Below, in pieces: positions 1 through 10,444 of a stretch of 64,000 nt of DNA. The DNA comes from Lotus japonicus. Lineage: Eukaryota; Streptophyta; Magnoliopsida; Fabales; Fabaceae. Position 1 is the stretch's first letter. Each line of letters begins with the position of its first letter. The stretch is taken from assembly GCF_012489685.1 (NCBI RefSeq), contig NC_080043.1, positions 35,355,127 to 35,419,126 of the forward strand, written 5' to 3'. The position numbers and the translations under genes are program-made. Below the pieces are notes generated by a model. It ran no database searches, was not told where the DNA came from, and saw nothing but the letters and a program-made list of their open reading frames with translations.

Positions 1-649
1 GTCAAAAGTTGAGTCAGATGTTTATCCAACTTCAGAAGTTGAGTCAGACTCTGAAGATGAAAATGAGGTATTCGCATCCTTTTCTTTGTCTGAACTTAAA
101 TCTTCTTTAGCTGAAATAATTAGTAAACATGATTATCTTCGGTCTCAGCATAAAAAGTTGAAAAATGATTTTCTTTCTACTTCTAAAGTCTCTGCTAAGA
201 ATGAGAAAACTATTTCAGAATGAAATGAAAACAACTTCTCCTTAGTTAATTCTAACCCTATTCTTAAAAATCAAATTGCTAAGCTAGAAGAAGTTATTGC
301 ATCTAGTACTTCTGATGATAAGAATGAAACCAAATATGAAAAATCTTTTCAGATGTTCCTAGCTAAAAGCGTAGATAGAAGCTTAATGGCTTCAATGATC
401 TATGGCGTTATCAGAAATGGAATGAATGGTATTTGCTATTCTAGACCTAGTAGAAATGAGCCTCCTATGCCTAAACCTAAATCTCTCTATGAACATTTTG
501 TTCCTCTGGCACCATTATACCTGAACTTTTACCTTCTGAAGTTGCTTTACCTATTAAGAAAGGAACATTCTCTATGTCAAGATATCATGCTCAGATTCCT
601 CTGTATTATCCTGTTGAAAGACCCGAAGTTGTCAGAACTTATGGGGTAA
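1..649 (+). pseudogene. Sirevirus A gag, C-terminal part (broken)
   Basis: Encodes the coiled-coil and C-terminal part of a Sirevirus Gag, the structural protein of the intracellular particle. The stretch around 354-510 (FLAKSVDRSLMAS, YGV, SRNEP, KAKSLYE-like) aligns with the Gag of element B (about 23860-23740, - strand). Lesions: an in-frame TGA at 221-223 and a frameshift near 508-512, after which the frame drifts from the family pattern. The reading continues after the D insertion at 8349, where TNKKGPRKWV-like residues match B. No CCHC knuckle is visible in this part. Assignment rests on alignment with B inside the window and on family knowledge. Confidence 0.8.
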
Positions 650-971
650 TGTTCTCGCCAAGAACATAGAATCAAGGCATAGTGAGAGAGAGTGTGTGGA
701 ATGTGATCGGAGATTTTAGAGAGATGAGCTCACAACTGCTAAGAGAGAGAAAATATAACTGAATTTCAATATTGTTATTGCCAAATGAGCTCAAAAGTCC
801 CTTACAGTTGGTAACCGTCCCCTATTTATAGATTTGGGGTTGGGCCTTCGTGCCTTTAATCTGTCTAAATGGGCCGGTTGGGCCTTGGGGAGAGCGGCCC
901 AAGGTCCAGGCATGTTCCGCGCCAAAGGCTGAGTCCCCTGGGCGAGGGACCCTGGGGTCTCGCCCAGTCCA
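650..971 (-). repeat. Element D 3' LTR
   Basis: 322-bp LTR matching 8023-8343. The inner edge on the + strand continues into a block (972-1020) that is conserved next to the 3' LTR of element C (32190-32236, inverted). No clear polypurine tract is visible at the inner edge. Confidence 0.93.
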
Positions 972-1713
972 CAAGTCCACAAGACACCGAGCTCGAAGCA
1001 TGAGAGCTAAGTGTGTCTTTAAACAGAACAAACAAAGGCGAGGACTATGAAAGACTAAACAATGATAAAACCTAAAGTTTTAACAAAATGAAAAAACAAT
1101 TGCCAACATGGCCAGGAGAATAAAGTCAAAAAATCTTCGTATTCTAATTTTTTTCCTGCACCACCCCTTTCCTGGGCAAATTGAGTCTACAAGCAGCCTC
1201 ACGACGATGGCACTTGACCTGCTCGCCTTGCTAGCATTGCGCACGCGCCTTGGATCATGACACTTTGACAGGTGTCGCGTGTTCGCCACGCATTGCGCCC
1301 TGTAGTAGTTTTTAAGTCAACAAATCTACTGAATCTCAACTGCCACTTATGAAATGTCTTTTCGAATCCCAGCGAACCCTGTCAACCCGAATTTCAACCA
1401 ATAAGCTTCCGTTACGGTACCTTCCATTTAATGCGTTATGTCAAACCCTAACATTTTTTGAATTTGAACCAATCAGCATCAACGGTTACAACTTTTCGCC
1501 TAACATGCTGCCTTTACTTTTTCGGGATTAATGCCACGTTTCCCAAGTAACCATTCCACCTTTGTCATGATGGACACGATTTCCGAACCGACTCTTAATT
1601 CCTACTTTAAAATTTTCTTTCTTCTTTACTTTCGCCATTCTTGAACATCCGACGAAAATCCAAAAGTCATCAACTCAACATTTCCTATTAGCCTTCTCCC
1701 TTCATTCTCAGAA
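972..1713. other. D internal non-coding stretch upstream of the antisense ORF
   Basis: No ORF I can support. It separates the 3' LTR from the antisense ORF and would hold that gene's promoter and leader. Close to the ATG at 1714 it is pyrimidine-rich with TTTAAAA-like sequence (about 1606-1613), weaker than the clear TATA box at the same place in element C. Confidence 0.5.
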
Positions 1714-4069
1714 ATGACTCCCAAGCGTCGTACCCATAGGTCCTCCCGATCCCGAAGTGCTGCCTCAGCGCCCCCCACTCCTGCCCCGGCGGCTACGCCT
1801 CCTGCAGGGGGAACTCCCCTTAACGAAGATGAGAAAGATGCCTTTTGGCGACAAATTTTCATCAATCTTCCCCATCCCACAGTTGAAGAGCCTAAGCATG
1901 CAGCCATTTGTCAAACCTCTGAGTTGTCTACTGACGAGTCCATCGCCGAGTCAATTCGTAAAGCCGGAGGGCTCTGCTGTGAGAAGTCTTTGGAGGATGC
2001 CCTCATCATCGGCCTAGGCTGGGACATTCGTCGCCCCTGGAGGTGTCGTGGGCTTGAACAAAAGGCTAAACAGCACATTTCTTCTATGTCTATGAATATT
2101 TCTACCTTGAGTTAGGAATCAAATTAACCTTTTCCCCGTTCCTCTGCCAAGTCATGAGGGAAATCAACGTGGCCCCTTGCCAACTCCATCAGAATGCTTG
2201 GGCCTTCATCCGTTGCTTCGAGATCCTCTGCGAAGCTATCGGCCTCGAAGCTCACACTTTTTCTACTTTTATGGGGTAGACCCAAAATGCCTGAAGACGG
2301 AAACTCCCGGATGGATTTCCTTGAAATCCCGCTCAGGTCGGAAACGCTTTTACCTTTATAAGAGTAACGTTAAGAAGGGCCCCGGGCGACGCTATTTCCG
2401 TGTGATCGTTCATCCCTCTTACCCTGAAGCCTTCACCCGACGAGATGGATCCGTTCTGTTTCCCCTTTACTGGACAAAGAGTCCTTGTGATGTTCCCCCG
2501 CCAACTGACTCGTCGCTGAGCAGCGAGGACAAAGCCACCATCGGCCTTTTCACCGGACTCCCCATCCTTGAGTGCTCCCAACTATTGGAGGCTGTCCGCA
2601 GCGACTCCCTCCGCTCACTCTTGGAGGGGTTCAATTTCACCGAAGCCTCGCTGCAACGTGCTTTGGCCGCTGATTCTCCCAAATTTCCTCCCACCTTTAA
2701 CACCGAGGGAGTGAAACAGAAACGCACCGCGGCTAGTTTTGACGACGAAATCCCTGCCCCTCCCGCGAAGAGAGTCAGGGGGTTTTCCTCCACTACCACC
2801 ATCCCCTCCGCCGAGGTGGCTAAGGTCGTCCCCTCTCCAAAAGGGCCTGAACCTACGCCGGAGGATACCGTCCAACCTTTACCCTTAAGTGAAATCCAAA
2901 AATCCGAAAGGGGTGCCCCTGGTATTGATGCTCCCTCTCCTCAGAAAGAGAAAAAGAAGAAGAAAAAGGTGAAAAGATCCAAGACTGGCGACGCTGCTGC
3001 TTCCCCTCAAGCTTTGGGGGTGACGAAAACGCTTCTCCAGGCGACGCTGAACCCTCACCCTGCCCTAGAGGAACTTCCACCGGCGAGCCAAATCTGGAGG
3101 GGTCCCTTCGGCGGTTCTCTCCCCTAATCGCCCGCTTCCTCAAGTCGAGGCGACCCTAGATGAAACCTTGCTTGCCCGCCCGGTAGACCCACAGGGTGAA
3201 GACCTTGCTCCTCGCACCCCGCCATGTCCCTGCCAAACCTCTTTCAAGGCCAATTTCACTTCCACTGGTGATCAAGCAGGCTCCATTCCAAACCAGCGGA
3301 CTTCTCCTATTGATTTTGTCCTCTCTGACAATTTCTTTGGGAGCGCGAGAGTGGCTGAGATTCTCGACCTTGATCATGCCGCGCAGGAAGCTCTGTTCAA
3401 CCTTCTACGCATAGGCTGTCTCTTCGCCCAACTGTCTCAAGGCTCAGCTTCTTCTCTAGAGATGGAGAGACTCCAGCAGGAGTTTGAAGGCTACCAGGCA
3501 GCGGCGCAGGAAACGCACCGCAAGTATGACGAGATGCTGTCCCAAATGGCGTGGCTCAAACCAACAAGCAAGCAAACTTATGCATAGAGCTGAACCGCCA
3601 TGAGGAAGACTTATCAGCTTGTAAAGATAGGATGGAAGATTTGGAGCTGGATTGGTTTGAACTGCGACAGGGAGTGAACACAAAGATAGAGTCAATCAAC
3701 GCCGGCAGGGCCACCTGCATCCTCAAGGATCGGAAAATCGCGTCCTTCCGCTGTGAATTGGGGGAAACGAACGAGTCTCTCGCCGACGTGAGGTTGCAGC
3801 TCGAGGTAAAGAAACGGGCCCTCGCCGAGAGGGACTCGCAAATCAAGACTTCTCAGGCTAGGTCCGTGGCTGGCGCTGCTGTTGAAATTTTGGAGGAGCG
3901 AGGTCGTGCTTTCTTCCTTGCCAAAGCTCAAGTTCAACATCTCTACAAAGGAATCAACCTTGATGACATGGGAGCTTTCAAGAAAGTTACTCCTCACGGG
4001 CTTGTTGGTCGAGATGATCCCCAGGCTATTCCGCTGAGCATTTTGCTGAAATTGAGGAAGAAAAGATGA
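1714..4069 (+). pseudogene. Antisense extra ORF of element D, Transposase_28-type ('putative gypsy type transposon') protein, frameshifted
   Basis: Runs opposite to gag-protease. Readable pieces: 1714-2113 (basic N-terminus TPKRRTHRSS, then Pro/Ala-rich), about 2101-2277 in another frame (SPFLCQVM, NAWAFIRCFEILCEA), 2258-3127 (FYFYGVDPK, GWISLKSRSGRKRF, RRYFRVIV, FPLYWT), 3168-3587, and 3551-4069, which is Glu/Lys/Arg-rich and coiled-coil-like. The FYFYGVD/WISLKSR block is the signature of the domain known as Transposase_28, found as extra ORFs in plant Tat gypsy elements; its biochemical role is unknown. At least four frame changes make this copy dead. The N-terminal half aligns with the - strand ORF of element C (31581-30675). 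Confidence 0.82.
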
Positions 4070-5013
4070 GGGAGAAATGTTAATGCAACATAGTTATATT
4101 CGTACTAATTGTATGCACTTTGCTTTTTTGGTAATTGAATTACATCTTTGTATTCCTTTAACTTGTTTCATGCATGGTTTTATTCTCGAGTTTTTCGTCG
4201 CCGTTTTAGGCTCTGCCTTAAATTCCATCGCTTCGTATTCTCTGTTCGCCTTTTAGGCTTAGTTTTTCCTTTTGCTCATTCGTGTAGCGATTTTGAAGGT
4301 GTGCCAAAAAAACTAGGACTTTTGCTCAGCTTTTGAACCGAGGCTTTTCTTCGCACCAATATTTCCCGTAAGAGCAAGTGCGGCCTCGACGGTTTTTTCC
4401 CGCCAAGGGCTTACCTTGTTGGGGGCCCAATGGCCATATGGGTTTACCCAGACTTACGCCTAGTTTATATTCTCGCCATATATTTCGGGGAGGTCTCTTA
4501 TTCCTAGATTTCGGGGAGACTAAGGGGATAAGGGACTTGCCCCATTTTGGGGATAAGTCGCTTTCCTGCACACATCGCAAACGAGAAATCAGTGTTTTGC
4601 ACTGGACTTCCCCGGAGCAATCCCCAGACATCAAGGTCGTGTTGGGATTTCCACCTTCGGAGAATTTTTCTCACCAGGCGAACGTGATATGATGATCGAA
4701 TTTTGCTATCTGAGTAGCGTCGGTTCGCGCCGGACTTCCCCAGAGCGATCCCCAGACATCAAGGTCGCGTTGGGATTGCCACCTTCGGGGAATTTTTCCC
4801 ACCGAGCGAATAGAGTTGAGTGATTTGAGCCAGGAGTATTTATGATGAATATCCTTTTGTATTTGACTTGTTTGGAATTTTACATCTAGGGATGCCTCGT
4901 TAAAAAACTCCTGTGTCGGAGAAAAAGAGTGCGTCTTTATTATTTAGTCCTATTTTGTGATTAATCCTAGTCGCCATCCTCTTTGTCGCGCCCCTGCTTG
5001 CCTAGCTCTTTCC
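4070..5013. other. Spacer between antisense ORF and pol remnant in D, with a 128-bp imperfect direct repeat
   Basis: No supportable gene. Two imperfect direct copies of a segment starting GACTTCCCC (4605 and 4733, 128 bp apart) share 'ccagacatcaaggtcg' and 'gaatttttc'. The region would carry the convergent 3' ends of the gag-pol and antisense transcripts. Confidence 0.6.
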
Positions 5014-5499
5014 TCAAATTATGGTGCCCAGCACCTCTTCTTTTGTCCCCGAGGTACTTGCTATCCATTCACTCGCAGAATGCCCGTTCGCCTCTAACTC
5101 TTTCTTTTGCTTGTTACCCTTGACCTTTTTGCTCCTGGAGGCCATTTCCCTCGCCACGGATTTCCCTTTGCTCTTACCGCAGTGTGCCGAGCCTTTCTTC
5201 TTCCGAATGCGGTCAGGCCCTTTGCTCAACCCTTGTCCATAAACTTCCCGCTGAGATACTTCCAAGTCCATACTTCGGCCCATCGCCGCTTTCCCCTTCC
5301 AGTCGCCTGGTCCCTTGCTCAAAAGGGCTGGTGTCCTGAACCGCGGAAGGTTCCAAAGTGTAGCGTCCTTCGGACTCCAGCTTAAGAGGTCAAAATTGCC
5401 CTCTACCAGCTTTTTCAATCGTCTCTCTTGCTCAAGGGTGAGCCTAGGCTCAATCGCCAACACACCTCTACTGAACTTGTACCTTTCCAAGTCATCCAC
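5014..5499 (-). pseudogene. Remnant of the pol start in D
   Basis: A 161-codon frame whose first ~70 residues (LTLEQERRLKKLVEGNFDLL, then SWSPKD) resemble the linker between protease and reverse transcriptase in Tat-type gypsy Pol, where an [FL][AS]WSP[KE]D motif precedes RT. Beyond it the sequence is Lys/Ser-rich and unlike RT. Pol therefore appears to stop here by deletion or replacement. The family call is moderately secure; the origin of the following low-complexity part is unknown. Confidence 0.55.
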
Positions 5500-5583
5500 T
5501 ATGCCTGCCCAGCGTTCCTCCGCTGTGATGTCTGTGAACGATCCATCCCACTCCGTCTTCTCGAATTCTTCCCTAAGTTGCTC

Positions 5584-6180
5584 CTAACTATTCCTTTGTC
5601 TTTTCACCCTCCCGTGTTCCATCTCCTGCATCTCATTCCTTGACCTATTTTGCTCGTTCTGACATTTCTCTTGGATCTCGATCTCGTGACACTGGTGTCC
5701 CTCGCCTGCTCCTTTCTTCCCGTACATGCTGAGACAATTATTGTAGCATTCTCTCGCCCTTCTTTGATCAACCATAATTTTTCCCACCTTTCTACAGAGC
5801 AGTGGGTACTTTACTGCAAGATGGGTTGTTGAAATGACGGCGCACAAACGGTTTAAGGTATTCCTCCCAATGATGACGTTGTATGAGGCTACAACTTGTA
5901 TCAATAAGTACCTCACGCGAAGGAGATTGGCGTTGTCCTCTATCCCGAAAACGGTGTCTAAATCTATATAACCCCGCACCCATACTTGCTCGCCTGAGAA
6001 ACCCACTAGTGTTCTCGTATAGGGCATTAAATCCTTATCGGTTAATCCCAGCTTATCAAACGCATCCCCGTAAATGATATCGGCGGAGCTACCTTGATCT
6101 AGGAGTACTCGACGAACATTAAAGCTTTTGATCCGAACTAATGACCACCGGATCAACTTTGTGCATTTTGACTCCCTCAA
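5584..6180 (-). pseudogene. Retropepsin-like aspartic protease of D
   Basis: Encodes the Gag-processing protease domain. The active-site region reads VLLDQGSSADIIY, the D-Q-G-S form used by many Tat-lineage proteases in place of D-[ST]-G. A second conserved block (YNVIIGRNTLN) matches the family pattern. The frame overlaps the preceding gag frame by about 60 bases (6119-6180), so either frameshifting or a mutation separates them. The C-terminal ~60 residues are charged and non-conserved. No catalytic change is obvious beyond the family-typical Gln. Confidence 0.8.
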
Positions 6181-6841
6181 AATCCGCTGATGAGATCACT
6201 ATATCCTGATGCTGGAAGCCAAAAGGAACTTGGTATTGTTGCACCGAGGTTACTGCCCTGTTATGTCTTCTTCTCGCCGAAGTTGTATCTCCCCTTCCGC
6301 CGAAACCACCTGCAATTGTATTAATTGTGCCCACTGGCGGCTCGAGATCTTTATTAAATGTTTCCTCTGCATTCTTTTTCTTGGTAGTCAGTGTTTCCTT
6401 CTTTTCTGCGCTCGGCGTGCAGCGACGATCCTCCCGTCGGCGATCATCCTGCTGGCGAGAGTTCCTATACTTGTTTCCCTGCTGTTGTTCGCCGTTCCAA
6501 TGCTCATTGCGGTCATTTAGCTGCGCTCGCCCTGCTCTGATGAGCCTCTCGATCTCATTCTTTAAAGTGAAACAATCCCCTGTATCATGTCCCGCTGACC
6601 GGTGGTACTCACACCACTTAGTCTTATCTGATTTTGGTCGCGGTGGGTCCGCTTCCCTTTCGCCCTCTTCAACGGCATGGGTCGCCTTGACCTCACGGAG
6701 CAGCTCTGTTAGATGAGCGCTTAGACTCTTTCCTGACTCTCCACGCTGGCTAGAGTCAGCCTGGTGCCAGGGCCGGCGACGCTCGAAATTGTCCTTCCTC
6801 GGATACAAGGGATCTTTCGTTGTCTTTTCCGCTGTCCGCAC
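6119..6841 (-). pseudogene. Gag C-terminal part of D with a CX2H-type finger
   Basis: Continues Gag after a frame break near 6880-6840. The segment WCEYHRSAGHDTGDCFTLK, followed by an Ile/Leu-rich helix, matches the variant zinc finger (C-x2-H-x4-H-x4-C) found in Tat/Retand/Ogre Gag proteins, which binds RNA. The rest is Arg/Gln/Glu-rich and probably disordered. It lies directly before the protease, the normal order. Confidence 0.75.
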
Positions 6842-6877
6842 TTTCCTGTCTCGCCTTTTACTCCCTTCAGCCTTGTC

Positions 6878-7847
6878 TTAGCTCGCTTTATCCTCTGGCG
6901 ACGCGTCCCTTTGATCACCATCCTTTTCCACCTTCGCTCTTCTTCGCTTGAAAGCGTCGTCCTCTTCATCAAGGATGTACGTGTTCGCCCGCGCGCGCAC
7001 CTCCGCCATCGATTTGGCCGGCTTACGACTCAGTTTGCTATTTAGCTTCCCAGGTTGTAGACCGTTCTTGAAGGCCCGGGCACAGGCATTCGGCTCCGAC
7101 TCCTCAATCTTTACCGACGCAGCACTGAATCGTTTCACGTATTGTTTAAGAGTCTCTCCTTCAGACTGAAGAACGTTGTACAAGTCCTCGATCGTCACTT
7201 GCTTAGTCTTGCTTGCTGAGAACTGGACGAGGAATTTGGACGAAAAATCTTGGAAGTTGGTGATGGATCCTCGCGGAAGAGTTGTGAACCACGCCATTGT
7301 TGTACCTTTAAAAGTTGCTGGAAACATACTGCACTTGACTGCGTCTGAAGCGGCGCTAATCACCATCTTTGTATTGAAATACAGTAGGTGTTCCTTAGGA
7401 TCTGCTTTTCCGCTGTATGTTTCGAGGACTATATTCTTCATATTATCTGGGATGGCCACTTCCCTTACCGCTGCTGAAAATGGCTCGAATTCAGCCACAG
7501 CCTCTGCCTCGCTCTCTCCTTCGTCCTGCTGCTCGTAACGATAGTACTCTAGCTGCTCCTGAAGATAGTAGTTCCATTGCCTTATATCGTCAATGCTGCT
7601 GATCAAGCGTCTCCAATCTTGGCTGGAGATCGGAGCTTGAGGTGCTTGCGTCTCTCCTCCTGAAACCATAGGTGATTGCTGTGGCGACCTTCTTTGTTCT
7701 GGTGATGTCGGTGGAGAAGGCAGCGGAGGTGTCGTTGACGGAGGAGGCGGGGGTAGAGTTGGAGGAGTTACCGGAGTTGCTTCCTCGCGGTGAATAGTCT
7801 GGTGGCGCGGTCGGCCCAGAACGCGACGCGGCGGCGATGTGCGTCAT
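6878..7847 (-). pseudogene. Gag N-terminal and capsid-like region of D
   Basis: Two overlapping frames (7847-7590 and 7669-6878) make up the Gag start. The second holds a Retrotrans_gag (PF03732)-like domain: YSGKADPKEHLLYFN, AWFTTLPRGSI and FLVQFSASKTK are the conserved blocks of this capsid-like fold. An ATG at 7845-7847 lies about 175 bases inside the LTR edge, a usual leader length. The first frame is Ser/Thr/Pro-rich. One frameshift joins the two frames, so this Gag is not intact. Confidence 0.78.
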
Positions 7848-8004
7848 CGCACGGGATCTTCTTCCCGTCGTCTCCGACGTGTTTCCATTGACACCGAAGA
7901 ACGTTCACCAAAAACTCAAGAACTGACGAAATGTCTCACAGAAAACCAAAGAATTTCTCCTTCAAATCACGATCCACGTAGTCCGGGAATCAAAGTTTAT
8001 CGGC

Positions 8005-8021
8005 CCCCACAGACGGCGCCA
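8005..8021 (-). promoter_or_regulatory. Primer-binding-like site of D
   Basis: Immediately inside the LTR, read on the - strand, is TGGCGCCGTCTGTGGG. TGGCGCCGT-type sites are common beside LTRs of plant Tat/Athila gypsy elements and are usually assigned to tRNA-Asp. The tRNA assignment is from memory of the family; the position fixes the 5' LTR as 8023-8343. Confidence 0.7.
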
Positions 8022-8022
8022 A

Positions 8023-8343
8023 TGTTCTCGCCAAGAACATAGAATCAAGGCATAATGCCAAGAGTGTGTGGAATGTGATCGGAGATTTTAGAGAGATGAG
8101 CTCACAACTGCTTAGAGAGAGAAAATATAACTGAATTTCAATATTGTTATTGCCAAATGAGCTCAAAAGTCTCTTACAATTGGTAACCGTCCCCTATTTA
8201 TAGATTTGGGGTTGGGCCTTCGTGCCTTTAATCTGTCTAAATGGGCTGGTTGGGCCTTGGGGAGAGCAGCCCAAGGTCCAGGCATGTTCCGCGCCTAAGA
8301 CTGAGTCCCCTGGGCGAGGGACCCTGGGGTCTCGCCCAATCCA
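8023..8343 (-). repeat. Element D 5' LTR
   Basis: 321-bp LTR, outer end at 8343 followed by TSD GGTAA (8344-8348). A TATA box (TATAAATA) on the - strand at 8202-8195 lies in a CTATAAATAGGGG context, giving a transcript directed into gag. Confidence 0.93.
8195..8202 (-). promoter_or_regulatory. TATA box in the D 5' LTR
   Basis: TATAAATA on the - strand inside the LTR. The same motif occurs in the other LTR and, changed, in the C LTR (GATAAATAGGG near 32379). Confidence 0.6.
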
Positions 8344-8348
8344 GGTAA

Positions 8349-9341
8349 CTAACAAGAAGGGACCCAGAAAGTGGGTACATAAGAAAAAGATTGTATATGA
8401 TGCAGATATCCTTGATAGCTCGACTGAAACACCAATCATAGTATCTGGACAGTGGATGCTCGCGACACATGACGAGAGAAAAGCGTATGTTCCATGACCT
8501 AAAACTTAGACTTGGAGGTGAAGTTGGTTTTGGTGGCAACGAGAAGGGTAAGATTGTTGGTTCTGGAACCATAGGTGTTGGTAAGAGTCTATGCATTGAT
8601 AATGTTCTCTTAGTTGACGGTTTAATGCATAATTTATTGTCAATAAGTCAATTAGCTGACAAGGGTTATGACATTATTTTCAATCAAAAGTCTTGCAGGG
8701 TTGTAAGTCAGATTAATGGCTTTGTTCTGTTTAACTGCAAGAGGCGAAACAACATCTATAAGATTAGATTAACTGAGTTGGAAACTCAAAAAGTAAAGTG
8801 TCTTCTTTCTGTTAATGACGATCAATGGGTATGGCATAGACGGTTAGGGTATGCTAGCATGAGAAAGATTTCTCAGCTAAGTAAGCTTGACCTTGTCAGG
8901 GGCTTACCCACTCTGAAGTTTTCTTCAGATGCTCTTTGTGAAGCATGTCAGAAAGACAAATTTACAAAAGTCCTGTTCAAGGCAAAGAATGTTGTTTCCA
9001 CCTCAAGGTCGTTGGAACTTCTGCATATTGACTTATTTGGATCGATGAAAACTGAGTCTATAGGTGACAAGAAATATGGGATGGTCATCGTTGACAACTA
9101 TAGCCGCTGGACATGGGTAAAATTCTTAAGACGCAAGGATGAGTCGCATTCTGTGTTATCTACCTTTGTTGCCCAAGTGCAAAACAAGAAGGGTTGCAGG
9201 ATTGTCCGTGTCATAAGTATCATGGTGGAGAATTTGAGAATGAGGATTTTGAGAACCTCCTTGATACCTATGGGATATCACATGATTTATCTTGTCCTAG
9301 AACTCCTCAGCAGAATGGAGTTGTGGAAAGGAAGAATATGA
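8349..9341 (+). pseudogene. Sirevirus A gag end, protease, GAG-pre-integrase and integrase N-terminal part
   Basis: The Gag frame resumes at 8349 and ends at a TGA near 8497. The +1 frame carries the protease motif LDSGCSRHMT (8449-8478). Protease, GAG-pre-integrase (WHRRLGYAS, CEACQKDK) and integrase start (LLHIDLFG, GMVIVDNYSRWTW) follow in the 8469-9341 frame. The second zinc-binding His expected in RLGHAS is Tyr. The integrase frame breaks near 9210-9220, where the second catalytic Asp (SDHGGEF-type motif) appears as Tyr. The enzyme would cleave Gag-Pol and insert cDNA; this copy cannot. Confidence 0.88.
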
Positions 9342-10444
9342 CCCTTCAAGAGATGGCTAGAACCATGATCCAAGAAACTGACATGGCAAAGCACTTCTGG
9401 GCCGAGGCAGTAAACACAACGTGTTATATTCATAACAGAATCTCCATAAGACCAATTCTGAATAAGACTCCTTATGAATTGTGGAAGAATACAAAGCCCA
9501 ACATTTCTTATTTTCATCCTTTTGGTTGCATTTGCTATATGTTCAATACTAAGGATAGATTGCATAAATTTGATTCTAAGTCTTTCAAATGCTATCTGCT
9601 AGGATATTCTGAACGTTCTAAAGGTTATAGAATTTATAATATTGAATCTAGAACTATTGAAGAATCTATTCATGTTAAATTTGATGACAAGCTTTTCTAT
9701 GACAAGTCAAAGCTAGCTGAAAAGTTTGGAGATATGAGCATAACCATTTCAGATAAAGACCAAGATTCAGAAGTTGCAGAACCAGAAGCAACTACATCAG
9801 AAGATGCTGCTACAACTTCTGACCCACCTCGTCAGAAGAAGAGTAGAGTCATAGTTTCTCATCCTGAAGAATTGATTCTGGGAAACAAAGATGAACCCGT
9901 CAGAACCAGATCAGCTTTCAAACCTTCTGAAGAGATTCTTCTAAGCTTAAAGGGTCTGGTCACTCTTATTGAACCAACTTCTATTGATCAAGCTCTTCAA
10001 GACAAAGATTGGATTCTGGCTATGGAAGAAGAACTGAATCAATTCACCAAGAATGACGTCTGGAATCTTGTCAAGAAACCCAAGGATGTTCATATCATTG
10101 GAACTAAGTGGGTGTTCAAAAACAAACTCAATGAGAAGGGAGAAGTAGTCAGAAACAAGGCAAGACTTGTTGCACAAGGCTACAGTCAACAAGAAGGCAT
10201 AGATTACACTAAAACTTTTGCTTATGTAGCAAGATTAGAAGCTATAAGGTTGTTGATTTCTTTTTCTGTGAATCACAACATTATTCTTCATCAAATGGAT
10301 GTTAAGAGTGCGTTCCTCAACAACTACATTTCTGAAGAAGTGTATGTTCATCAACCCCATGGATTTGAAGATGCTAAACATCCTGAACATGTCTTCAAGC
10401 TGAAGAAATCTCTTTATGGCTTAAAGCAAGCTCCAAGAGCATGA
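9194..10444 (+). pseudogene. Sirevirus A integrase C-terminal part and reverse transcriptase N-terminal part
   Basis: Starts within integrase (HGGEFENEDFEN; NGVVERKN contains the catalytic Glu), runs through an acidic Ser/Thr/Glu linker (about 9740-9900), then copia-type RT (RVT_2): WVFKNKLNEKGEV, KARLVAQGYSQQEGIDY, HQMDVKSAFLNN (first catalytic Asp), YGLKQAPRA. It ends at a TGA (10442-10444) where the family has Trp. RT copies element RNA to cDNA in the cytoplasmic particle. The linker is homologous to the fragment kept in element B (23143-23355). Confidence 0.9.

Larger units (their letters stand above)
650..8343 (-). mobile_element. Non-autonomous Tat-like Ty3/gypsy element D (gag-protease plus antisense ORF, no RT/IN)
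   Basis: A structurally complete insertion in Sirevirus A. LTRs of 322 and 321 bp (650-971, 8023-8343) begin and end TG/CA and are flanked by identical 5-bp duplications GGTAA (645-649 and 8344-8348). Sense is the - strand: a primer-binding-like site abuts the LTR at 8022, followed by gag, protease, a short remnant of the pol start, and then an ORF in the opposite orientation (1714-4069). Reverse transcriptase, RNase H and integrase are absent, so it must have been mobilised in trans. Hand comparison of the LTRs shows about eight substitutions plus one short scrambled patch, so it is not recent. Confidence 0.93.

Noticed and set aside
4148..4692. Frames between the antisense ORF and pol remnant of D
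   Set aside because: No similarity to known element proteins and they coincide with direct repeats.
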